A stretch of DNA of 8,515 nucleotides from Haloferacaceae archaeon (GCA_018609965.1 JAHENP010000069.1:1-8515); one strand, 5' to 3'; numbered from the stretch's first letter, positions 1 to 5,024 are shown. Translations and numbers: made by a program. Notes: a model not told the origin generated them from the letters alone.

Positions 1-1
1 G

Positions 2-445
2 TCGTACAAGGCGGCCGCCGAGCGAGCGGGCGATCACGTCTCGGTCTCGTTCGTTCGGAAGTGGGCCCGTGTCCACGACCTCCCGCAGTCCGTTCGCCGT
101 CACGTCGCACGCGGGCGGATTCCGCCGACGGCCGCGAAACACGTCGCCAGGGTCGACGGCGATGCCCGCTTCGCGTTGGCGTGGGCGGTGCTCGATCAGA
201 ACCTGACGGTCAGAGAGGTGCGGCGGCTCGCCTCCGAGATCAACGAGGGGCGCGACCCCGTCGATCTGCTCCGCGAGAACGGGATGGAGCCCGGCAGCCT
301 GGCGGTGAACCTCCCGTTCGAGACGTACCGGCGACTCCGCGTCACCGCGTCACTCGACGACCGCACTCCCGACGAGATCGTCGCGGAGGCGTTGGATCGG
401 TACTTCCCGGAGGAACGCCGCGACCGCGGCAGGGACGGGGAGTAG
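2..445 (+). CDS. ParB-type HTH protein with RHH-like tail (DUF7119-like), 5' end missing
   Basis: The frame is open from the left edge to TAG at 443-445, giving 147 residues of a protein that starts outside the window. The first ~50 residues (SYKAAAERAG, then VSFVRKWARVHDLPQSVR and PPTAAKHVARV) look like the helix-turn-helix part of ParB/KorB-type proteins. The last ~40 residues (AVNLPFETYRRLRV, then a helix PDEIVAEALDRYF) have the strand-helix-helix pattern of ribbon-helix-helix DNA-binding domains. From memory this matches the haloarchaeal DUF7119 family; that assignment was not checked. A DNA-binding role is inferred from the two folds; the target is unknown. The reading frame, not the internal codon at 176, defines the gene, because the conserved HTH lies upstream of it. 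No partner gene is visible. Confidence 0.85.
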   Translation, partial: SYKAAAERAGDHVSVSFVRKWARVHDLPQSVRRHVARGRIPPTAAKHVARVDGDARFALAWAVLDQNLTVREVRRLASEINEGRDPVDLLRENGMEPGSLAVNLPFETYRRLRVTASLDDRTPDEIVAEALDRYFPEERRDRGRDGE

Positions 446-447
446 TC

Positions 448-460
448 CGAAAGTTGTTAG
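448..460 (+). promoter_or_regulatory. Putative promoter of tRNA-Lys
   Basis: CGAAA, a common haloarchaeal BRE-like sequence, is followed by the TATA-like TTGTTAG three bases after the upstream stop codon. The centre lies about 26 bases before 483-484, placing transcription start 4-5 bases ahead of the tRNA. A second AT-rich stretch, TCTATAA at 472-478, is too close to the tRNA to be its TATA box. Confidence 0.45.
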
Positions 461-487
461 TGTGAGCCACGTCTATAACTGTTCGCT

Positions 488-561
488 GGGCCGATAGCTC
501 AGTCTGGGAGAGCGTCCGGCTTTTAACCGGACGGTCGGGGGTTCGAATCCCTCTCGGCCCG
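488..561 (+). tRNA. tRNA-Lys (anticodon TTT)
   Basis: A complete 74-base cloverleaf can be folded by eye. The acceptor stem GGGCCGA (488-494) pairs with TCGGCCC (554-560), with G561 as discriminator. The D arm runs from 497 to 513 with stems GCTC/GAGC. The anticodon stem TCCGG/CCGGA (515-519, 527-531) encloses the loop CTTTTAA, putting TTT at 522-524, which reads lysine AAA/AAG. The T arm has stem 537-541/549-553 with one G-U pair and loop TTCGAAT. There is no intron and no encoded CCA. A conceptual minus-strand protein ending near DSNPRPSG over this stretch is only the tRNA read backwards. Confidence 0.97.
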
Positions 562-576
562 TCCGTGGATTCGAAC
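541..576. repeat. 10-bp inverted repeat between tRNA T-arm and 3' flank
   Basis: GTTCGAATCC (541-550, T-arm of tRNA-Lys) is repeated perfectly in inverted orientation as GGATTCGAAC (567-576), starting 6 bases beyond the mature tRNA end. The 16-base spacer contains the 3' acceptor strand. In the precursor RNA the two arms could pair and compete with the T-arm fold. Confidence 0.8.
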
Positions 577-737
577 TAGAGAGTGGAGCGACCGCTGTCG
601 GAAGAAACGAGATAGCCATCTCCAGTGTCGAGCAACGAAACGAGGGTGGGAGAGGGGGTGGGGCCGGGACGAGGCGTGCGTCGCGACGGGCCCGATCACG
701 ACGCACCGGGTGGCGTCGGCGTGGCGCGGATTCGGTC

Positions 738-772
738 GCCGAGCAACGACGAGAAAAGCGTCGTTTCTCGGC
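738..772. repeat. Long stem-loop in intergenic DNA
   Basis: GCCGAGCAACGACG (738-751) and CGTCGTTTCTCGGC (759-772) form a 14-bp stem with one mismatch around the 7-base loop AGAAAAG. No T-run follows on either strand, so it is not a simple terminator. It may be a structured RNA element, a processing site, or a protein-binding palindrome. Confidence 0.75.
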
Positions 773-835
773 AACTACAGGTAGTGTGGCGTCGCACATA
801 AACCCACTGTTGTCGGCGGGCGTGGCTGGCGCCGG

Positions 836-847
836 AGCTATATAGCT
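836..847. promoter_or_regulatory. Perfect palindrome AGCTATATAGCT (operator or TATA)
   Basis: A 12-bp perfect palindrome contains TATATA and is flanked by CCGG on both sides, with a two-base asymmetry (GT) on the right. It lies 26 bases, centre to centre, upstream of a second TATA-centred palindrome. It could be an upstream TATA box or a repressor site for the gene at 894. Confidence 0.4.
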
Positions 848-859
848 GTCCGGAGGCCA

Positions 860-875
860 AACTGGTATACCGGTT
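860..875 (+). promoter_or_regulatory. TATA box within a near-perfect palindrome, leaderless promoter
   Basis: AACTGGTATACCGGTT is a 16-bp palindrome with one mismatched pair, centred on GTATAC. Its centre (867.5) is about 26 bases before the ATG at 894, the spacing expected for a leaderless haloarchaeal transcript. A dimeric regulator bound here would cover the TATA box. The promoter call rests on spacing alone. Confidence 0.5.
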
Positions 876-893
876 CCACCCCAAGCGTTGTCT

Positions 894-1166
894 ATGGGCC
901 AGGTACGGGCCGACAGCCTGCTCGGAACCGCCGACGGGGTTCTTGACGAACCGACACGACTGTTTCGCCCCCACCCGCTCGGCGAGCCGGGTGACGAAGT
1001 CGTCGCCGCCGACGGCGACGAGACGCTCGTCGGACAGCTGTTGGACGTGACGGAGGTGCCGTTGGCGCACCTCAACGTCGCACCCGACACGCGGGAACGA
1101 CTGTGTACCGAACTCGGTGACGACCGGACCGTCTTCGTCCACGAGATCGCGACGCGCGGCGACTGA
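894..1166 (+). CDS. Small acidic hypothetical protein, 90 residues
   Basis: I do not recognise the family. The product is a soluble acidic protein of 90 residues with no membrane segment, signal peptide or metal-binding cluster. It begins MGQVRADSLLGTADGVL and contains DEVVAADGDETLVGQLLDV, followed by a C-terminal part predicted to be mixed helix and strand, with a single Cys at residue 71. ATG 894 is preferred over the in-frame TTG at 888 because it sits about 26 bases after a TATA-centred palindrome and no Shine-Dalgarno sequence is present. Codon use and acidity match neighbouring genes, so it is probably real. It is followed 83 bases later by the methyltransferase gene on the same strand; co-transcription is possible but not shown. 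Confidence 0.7.
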   Translation: MGQVRADSLLGTADGVLDEPTRLFRPHPLGEPGDEVVAADGDETLVGQLLDVTEVPLAHLNVAPDTRERLCTELGDDRTVFVHEIATRGD

Positions 1167-1249
1167 GCCACCCGACGGCCGTTCGTCGTGTCGCCCTGTT
1201 CGACGGGGCCACACACAACTGTCAAGCCACGGGCGCGTCTCGCTTTCAC

Positions 1250-1804
1250 ATGGGATACCACACGTTCGACATCGAGCGAGCCGACGCACTCGAAGATGTC
1301 GAGCGATTCCAGTACTGTTCCGCAGAGACACTACGAGCCGCACTCGCCGTTCCGGAGTCGGCGACCGTCGCCGACCTCGGCTCGGGAACCGGTTTCTACA
1401 CCGACGTGATCGCACCACACGTCACACAGTGTTACGCCGTCGACGTGCAGGCAGAGATGCACGACGCCTACCGCGAGAAGGGACTGCCGGCGTCCGTCGG
1501 CCCCGTCACCGCCGAGGTGGCGGATCTCCCGTTCGAGACGGACGCACTCGATGCGGCCTTCTCGACGATGACGTTCCACGAGTACGCCAGCGAGCCGGCG
1601 CTGGCGGAACTGGCGCGTGTCGTTCGCCCCGGCGGGCGTGTGGTCACGGTCGACTGGAGCCGCCACGGCCCCGGTGAGGCGGGGCCACCACGTGAGGAAC
1701 GGTTCGGTGCCGGCGAGGCGGCGACGTTCTTTGCCGACGCAGGATTCAGTGTGGAACGCGCCGAGGAGCGGATCGAGACGATGGTGATGGTAGCACGTTC
1801 GTGA
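1250..1804 (+). CDS. Class I SAM-dependent methyltransferase
   Basis: This 184-residue protein has a single Rossmann-type methyltransferase domain of the Methyltransf_11 kind. Motif I, VADLGSGTGFY, is at residues 40-50 and binds S-adenosylmethionine. The acidic residue that grips the ribose is D65 in CYAVDVQAEM. The post-II region ADLPFETDALDAAFS is at 91-105, and RVVRPGGRVVTVDW at 123-136 is the usual strand-turn after motif III. No extra substrate domain is present and the protein is shorter than UbiE/MenG-type enzymes, so the methyl acceptor cannot be told from sequence. The N-terminal MGYHTFDIERADALED is plausible for a real start at ATG 1250. No Shine-Dalgarno sequence precedes it and no clear TATA box is visible. 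It probably acts in the cytoplasm. Confidence 0.9.
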   Translation: MGYHTFDIERADALEDVERFQYCSAETLRAALAVPESATVADLGSGTGFYTDVIAPHVTQCYAVDVQAEMHDAYREKGLPASVGPVTAEVADLPFETDALDAAFSTMTFHEYASEPALAELARVVRPGGRVVTVDWSRHGPGEAGPPREERFGAGEAATFFADAGFSVERAEERIETMVMVARS

Positions 1805-1867
1805 TCGGCGGGTCGTTCGAAGACACGCAGCGACACGGCAGGACGCTGGTCTCCACCTGCGACGGCA

Positions 1868-1889
1868 GTTGTTATCAGTACCGGAGGTG
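1868..1889 (+). promoter_or_regulatory. TATA-like box and GGAGGTG before the 38-codon gene
   Basis: GTTATCAG (about 1871-1878) is centred roughly 27 bases before GTG 1901, which suits a leaderless start. GGAGGTG at 1883-1889 is a perfect Shine-Dalgarno core with a rather long 11-base gap to the same codon. It would be absent from a leaderless transcript. Either signal supports GTG 1901. Confidence 0.4.
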
Positions 1890-1900
1890 TACACTGGAGT

Positions 1901-2017
1901 GTGAACGAGGGCGAGATTGAGGAACACGTGGAGGAACTCGCCGAGGTTGCGGGGATGGAGCCAGAGGAGATGGCCGAAAAGATCCGGATCGCTGGCTCCG
2001 ATTGGGAAAGCGAGTAG
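1901..2017 (+). CDS. 38-residue acidic microprotein
   Basis: GTG 1901 opens a 38-codon frame ending in TAG at 2015-2017, immediately followed by TAA. The product is Glu-rich: it starts MNEGEIEEHVEELAEV and ends RIAGSDWESE. It contains two short predicted helices with the pattern HVEELAEVAGMEPEEMAEK, resembling a small helical or HTH-like domain. Upstream signals (a TATA-like box and GGAGGTG) support the start. I do not recognise the family. The frame continues in phase past the stops into a protein-like remnant, so this may instead be the intact N-terminal part of a broken longer gene, or an antitoxin-like partner of a lost gene. Confidence 0.5.
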   Translation: MNEGEIEEHVEELAEVAGMEPEEMAEKIRIAGSDWESE

Positions 2018-2020
2018 TAA

Positions 2021-2254
2021 CATTTACTGTTTAATCGCCTGGTTTCCGAAGACGGGAGCGAGGTGTACCGTGTCGTCTTCGACAGAGAGGCGTTCAGGAA
2101 CGGGGCGACGAAAGCCCCGAACAACTATCTTCAGGAGGTGTCGGTGGAGACAGCGCGGTACGTCACGTCGTAGCTCGACTCGTTCCACAGGGACCACTTC
2201 GCCGACTTCGCTACTGACACTGAAGCGTGGTTCAGGCTCGCGTACGAATCGTGA
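2021..2254 (+). pseudogene. Decayed coding remnant with internal stop
   Basis: Directly after the microgene's tandem stops, and in the same frame, the DNA encodes protein-like sequence: LVSEDGSEVYRVVFDREAF, then KAPNNYLQEVSVETARYVTS, a TAG at 2171-2173, then LDSFHRDHFADFATDTEAWF and a TGA at 2252-2254. No ATG opens it; an internal GTG at 2063 lies about 30 bases after the TATA-like TTTAAT. The residue pattern around the TAG reads naturally as one protein, so the TAG looks like a point mutation of a sense codon. The stretch 2011-2040 has only 11 G/C in 30 bases, unlike the neighbours, which suggests acquired DNA. I do not recognise the family. An intact short gene from GTG 2063 to TAG 2173 (36 residues) is the alternative. 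Confidence 0.4.
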
Positions 2255-2345
2255 GACGAGCGGGGGGACGAGGAACCGCGACCACTACCCCCGTTACGTT
2301 GCCACAATCCCCGTTTCCTATCAGTTGCGACCCGTACGCCGGCCC

Positions 2346-3701
2346 GTGAGCGACCGAATCCACCTCAATCTCTTCACGATGAACTCCGTCGAGCACGTCT
2401 CGCCGGGGTCGTGGCGACACGCGGGCGACCGGTCACACGAGTACACCGACCGCGAGTACTGGACCGAGATCGCCCAGACGGCGGAGCGTGGCGGGTTCAC
2501 GGCCGTCTTCTTCGCGGACGTGCGGGGCGTCTACGACGTGTACGGCGGCGACCGGGAGACGGCAGTACAGAAGGGTGTCCAGACGCCCGCGAACGACCCG
2601 ACGTATCTCCTGCCGGCGATGGCGGCGGTGACGGACCGGCTCGGCTTCGCGGTGACACGCTCGACCACCTACCAACACCCGTACGAACTCGCCCGACAGT
2701 TCTCGACGCTCGACCACCTCACGGACGGACGGGTCGCGTTCAACGTCGTCACCTCGTATCTGGAGTCGGCGGCGGTGAATCTCGGCTTGGACGAACGGAT
2801 GGACAAACAAACCCGGTACGACCGCGCCGATGAGTTCCTCGCCGTCTGTTACGCGCTGTGGGAGGAGTCGTGGGACGACAACGCCGTCGTCCGGGACGCC
2901 GAGGCGGGGGTGTACACCCGACCAGAGGGTGTCGACCGCATCGACCACGAGGGGGAGTTCTTCGACATCCCGGGGCCACACGGCTGTGAGCCGTCGCCAC
3001 AACGGACGCCCGTGCTGTTCCAGGCCGGCTCCTCCGAGCGCGGGCGAACGTTCGCGGCGCGCAACGCGGAGGCGGTGTTCTGCTCACAGCCGACAGAGGC
3101 GGGCGTCCGCGAGTACGTCGACGACCTCCGAACGCGGGCGGCCGACCACGGTCGCGATCCGGACCGACTCGCCTTCTTCCCGGGGATCGTCCCGGTGGTC
3201 GGCGAGACCGAGGCGGCCGCACGAGCGAAACACGACCGCCTGCGCGAGGGGGTCGACGTGGAGGCGACGCTCGCCTTACTGTCGGGGTTCCTCGATATGG
3301 ACCTCTCGGCGTTGGACCCCGATCAACGGATCGAACACATCGAGACGGACGCGATCCAGGGGACGATGAACGCGTTCACCCAGACGGACCCCGACCGGGA
3401 GTGGACCGTCCGCGAGGTCGCGGAGTTCTCCGGGCTGGGGACGACCTCGCCGGTCGTCGTCGGCACACCCACCGAGGTCGCCGACGAGATGGAACGGTGG
3501 GTCCGGGAGGTCGGCGTCGACGGGTTCAACATCAAGGAGGTGGTCCGCACCGGGACGCTCGACGACTTCGTCGATCTGGTCGTCCCCGAACTGCGCGAAC
3601 GGGGACTGCTCCCGGCAGAAACGGAGACGGGGACGCTCCGCGATCAGTTGTTCGACGACGGTCCGCAGCTCCCGCCGACACACCCCGGAAGCGACGGGTG
3701 A
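2346..3701 (+). CDS. FMN-dependent two-component monooxygenase, NtaA/SnaA/DszA family
   Basis: The 451-residue product belongs to the luciferase-like flavin monooxygenases related to nitrilotriacetate monooxygenase component A, dibenzothiophene sulfone monooxygenase and alkane monooxygenase LadA. These enzymes use FMNH2 supplied by a separate reductase, plus O2. Diagnostic stretches are HLNLFTMNSVEHVSPGSWR (6-24), FFADVRGVYDVYGG (55-68), TYQHPYELARQFSTLDHLT (108-126), FNVVTSYLESAAVNLGL (132-148), HEGEFFDIPGPHGCEPSPQR (201-220) and TPVLFQAGSSERGR (221-234). The length is usual for the family. GTG 2346 is chosen because the family begins right before the LHLNLF-type strand; ATG 2379 would delete it. 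Codons further upstream in this frame are read-through of unrelated DNA. The substrate is unknown, and no flavin reductase gene lies in the window. A cytoplasmic catabolic or sulfur-scavenging role is plausible. Confidence 0.93.
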   Translation: MSDRIHLNLFTMNSVEHVSPGSWRHAGDRSHEYTDREYWTEIAQTAERGGFTAVFFADVRGVYDVYGGDRETAVQKGVQTPANDPTYLLPAMAAVTDRLGFAVTRSTTYQHPYELARQFSTLDHLTDGRVAFNVVTSYLESAAVNLGLDERMDKQTRYDRADEFLAVCYALWEESWDDNAVVRDAEAGVYTRPEGVDRIDHEGEFFDIPGPHGCEPSPQRTPVLFQAGSSERGRTFAARNAEAVFCSQPTEAGVREYVDDLRTRAADHGRDPDRLAFFPGIVPVVGETEAAARAKHDRLREGVDVEATLALLSGFLDMDLSALDPDQRIEHIETDAIQGTMNAFTQTDPDREWTVREVAEFSGLGTTSPVVVGTPTEVADEMERWVREVGVDGFNIKEVVRTGTLDDFVDLVVPELRERGLLPAETETGTLRDQLFDDGPQLPPTHPGSDG

Positions 3702-3804
3702 GTCGGCTCCGTTCCGGCACGAGTCGGCTCCGTTCCGGCACGAGTCGGCTTCGCTCCGGCGCGAGTCGGCTTTGTTCCGCCACGAGCAGGCTCGATTCGT
3801 GGCA
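3700..3804. repeat. 21-bp tandem repeat, four clear copies and one decayed
   Basis: Units beginning GAGTCGGCT lie at 3700-3720, 3721-3741, 3742-3762 and 3763-3783, with a degenerate fifth from 3784. Units 1 and 2 are identical; unit 3 differs at three positions and unit 4 at four. The first unit shares the GA of the monooxygenase stop codon TGA (3699-3701). The unit is seven codons long, so any frame through it encodes a heptapeptide repeat; in the monooxygenase frame that would be VGSVPAR after the stop. Confidence 0.95.
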
Positions 3805-3844
3805 CTCGGTTGTGGTCTCGTCCGTGTTGTTCCGGTGCCACGAA
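3796..3844. repeat. 10-bp inverted repeat with a competing shorter hairpin
   Basis: TTCGTGGCAC (3796-3805) pairs perfectly with GTGCCACGAA (3835-3844) across a 29-base loop. The same left arm can instead pair with GCCACGA (3779-3785) in the fourth tandem repeat through TCGTGGC (3797-3803). The two structures are mutually exclusive. Confidence 0.7.
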
Positions 3845-3887
3845 CCGTCGACGCTAGGATTAAGTGGGGGCCACCACTACCGTGAGG

Positions 3888-3917
3888 TGACGCTTCGCTT
3901 GGAGGGCCGAAGCGTCA
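3888..3917. repeat. Perfect 10-bp hairpin with GGAGGG loop
   Basis: TGACGCTTCG (3888-3897) and CGAAGCGTCA (3908-3917) form a perfect stem around the 10-base loop CTTGGAGGGC. An AT-rich GGATTAAG at 3857-3864 lies about 26 bases before the stem on the plus strand, so a short plus-strand RNA could begin with this hairpin. On the minus strand it lies downstream of the small membrane-protein gene and could mark its 3' end. Confidence 0.7.
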
Positions 3918-3996
3918 GCGGGGACCAACTCGTGGCGGCACGCGCACCGCAGTTTCTGCGGCGCGTTCCGCCCTTTCATCGAACCACGACGAGTCG

Positions 3997-4164
3997 TCAG
4001 CACGGCGGCCGTCTGAACAGTCCGTCTGCAAGCGCCGACGCTGCCACGAGCGTGCCGGCCGACACCGCGACCGGACCGCCGAGGGTGTGTCCCGCCAGAG
4101 CGACGAACAGTCCCAACCCGATCACGCCCAGCAACGCGTCCGGTCGGTCGACTGAGAGCGACAC
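3997..4164 (-). CDS. 55-residue membrane protein with two predicted helices
   Basis: Read on the minus strand from GTG at 4164 to TGA at 3997-3999, this frame encodes MSLSVDRPDALLGVIGLGLF and continues to ADGLFRRPPC. Residues ~11-28 (LLGVIGLGLFVALAGHTL) and ~31-49 (PVAVSAGTLVAASALADGL) are hydrophobic and long enough to span the membrane. A charged, short N-terminus and the Arg-Arg-Pro-Pro-Cys tail flank them, with the Args probably on the cytoplasmic side. GTG is the only usable start before an in-frame stop upstream. It lies 93 bases downstream of the DUF7114-like gene on the same strand, so the two may share a transcript. Function is unknown; small two-helix proteins of this kind are common in haloarchaea. 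Confidence 0.65.
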   Translation of the reverse strand: MSLSVDRPDALLGVIGLGLFVALAGHTLGGPVAVSAGTLVAASALADGLFRRPPC

Positions 4165-4257
4165 GGTAATGAGATGTAATTAGACCCAGGAGTGTCTTGT
4201 GGGATAGAGTCACGGCACGACGGCTGTCGAGGGGGAGCAATCCAAGAGAGCGTGGCG

Positions 4258-4962
4258 TCAGGAGTCCGCAGAGACGCGTTCCTCGTCGGCGAGTGTCGCG
4301 ATCCGGTCGGGGGCAGTCTCCGGGAGCGAGCCGACCGGTGGGAGCCCCTCCTCGGTTGCGGCGAGGTCGGCGGCGTACGACCGGAGTCCCTCCGGTGTCG
4401 TCTCGGAGACCGCCGAACTGCCGGCGACGACCGCGAGTTCGAACACGTCCGTCTCCAGGTTGCAGTCAAGCGCGGCGGGGTCGTCGGCCGACCGGTGGAG
4501 CGTCTGGTTGCGGCCGAACCGCTGGACCACTCGGACGGCGTCGTGGGCTGCCGCCGTCCGGGCGAGCAGGTAGAAGCCGCGGGCGACGAACACATCCGCC
4601 GCCACCACCTCGATGTCGGCGGCAACGGCCTCCCCGGTGGCGACCGGCGCTGCGGAGACGGCCGGCGCCCCACTCCCGTCGGTCGCGTCCAATGGGGGTT
4701 CAGACGCGTTCCACGGATCGTCGTGAGCGAGCTGTCGGGTGAGCCGCAACCCCTCGTAAATCAACTGTACGCCGGCGGCACGGTCACCAACGGGGACCGT
4801 GTCGGCGTCCGTGGTCAGCCCGCGAGCGCTGTAGACGGTGAGCAGGCCCGGAGTCATCTCGGCGTCCGCGAGCCGTCCGGTGAGTGCCTCTCGGAGACGG
4901 GCCGGCTCGATGTCGGCCACCGCCTCTTCGGCAGACTCACGGACCCGCACGGCGTCGTCCAT
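4258..4962 (-). CDS. DUF7114-like haloarchaeal protein, possible degenerate prenyl-synthase fold
   Basis: This is a 234-residue acidic, helical protein. From memory it matches the haloarchaeal DUF7114 family, unchecked. The stretch AAGVQLIYEGLRLTRQLAHDDPW (62-84) resembles the helix carrying the first Asp-rich motif of trans-prenyltransferases. VVAADVFVARGFYLLART (119-136) resembles their following helix, where a family member would read like ADYLLARAFELLA. Neither Asp-rich DDxxD motif is intact, so prenyl transfer is doubtful. This relation is inference from pattern. A linker at residues ~86-112, rich in Ala, Pro and Ser, separates the two halves. The start at ATG 4962 is supported by AGGTGA four bases upstream. 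It is divergent from the crotonase-family gene, with only 62 bases between the starts, so their promoters must overlap. Confidence 0.8.
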   Translation of the reverse strand: MDDAVRVRESAEEAVADIEPARLREALTGRLADAEMTPGLLTVYSARGLTTDADTVPVGDRAAGVQLIYEGLRLTRQLAHDDPWNASEPPLDATDGSGAPAVSAAPVATGEAVAADIEVVAADVFVARGFYLLARTAAAHDAVRVVQRFGRNQTLHRSADDPAALDCNLETDVFELAVVAGSSAVSETTPEGLRSYAADLAATEEGLPPVGSLPETAPDRIATLADEERVSADS

Positions 4963-5024
4963 TACCTCACCTATAGCGGAGGCACACGCAAAGACCTTTG
5001 GAAACCGCCAGCCAACGGTCGAAC

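Larger units (their letters stand above)
562..893. other. Intergenic region with stem-loop and palindromes
   Basis: No convincing protein gene is present on either strand: the open frames here are Arg/Ser-rich shadows and one runs through the tRNA. The region holds an inverted copy of the tRNA T-arm (567-576), a 14-bp stem-loop (738-772) and two TATA-centred palindromes (836-847 and 860-875), described separately. CGAGCAACGA occurs twice (629-638 and 740-749), the second within the stem-loop. The rest shows nothing recognisable. Confidence 0.7.
3702..3996. other. Convergent 3' flank rich in hairpins
   Basis: This stretch lies between the ends of the plus-strand monooxygenase gene and the minus-strand membrane-protein gene. 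It contains the tandem repeats and inverted repeats at 3779-3803 (7-bp stem), 3796-3844 (10-bp stem), 3888-3917 (10-bp stem) and 3941-3965 (6-bp stem CCGCAG/CTGCGG with a TTT loop and flanking CGCG pairs). The open frames here are repeat-derived or Arg-rich shadows. The hairpins may serve transcript termination or protection, or form a small RNA. Confidence 0.6.

Noticed and set aside
488..893. Integrated element using tRNA-Lys as attachment site
   Set aside because: No direct repeat of the tRNA 3' end, no integrase and no phage- or plasmid-type gene was found; only an inverted T-arm copy is present.
473..1261. Long minus-strand open frame of 262 codons
   Set aside because: It is antisense to the 894-1166 gene, runs through tRNA-Lys and ends in the peptide typical of a tRNA read backwards. 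The Arg/Ser/Pro-rich composition is that of a GC-rich shadow frame.
2101..2119. Hairpin CGGGGC/GCCCCG as a terminator
   Set aside because: The 6-bp stem lies inside the coding remnant, has no T-run after it and is common in GC-rich DNA.
2015..2173. Reading TAG as pyrrolysine to join the interrupted frame
   Set aside because: A TAA (2018-2020) directly follows the first TAG in the same frame, so readthrough of TAG alone cannot join the parts. Other genes here end in TAG normally.
1917..2345. N-terminal extension of the monooxygenase frame
   Set aside because: The translation is Arg/Thr/Ser-rich and unlike the family, which begins at the strand after GTG 2346. The same DNA encodes better protein in another frame (1901-2254).
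3700..3783. CRISPR array
   Set aside because: The 21-bp units are directly contiguous with no spacers and they diverge toward the right end.
3401..4183. Plus-strand frame of 260 codons across the repeats
   Set aside because: It is out of frame with the monooxygenase, Arg-rich, and its repeat peptide simply follows from a 21-bp period. No start signal is seen.
3860..4240. Minus-strand frame of 126 codons
   Set aside because: It overlaps the better-supported 55-residue membrane protein in another frame and is Arg/Thr/Ser-rich with no domain.
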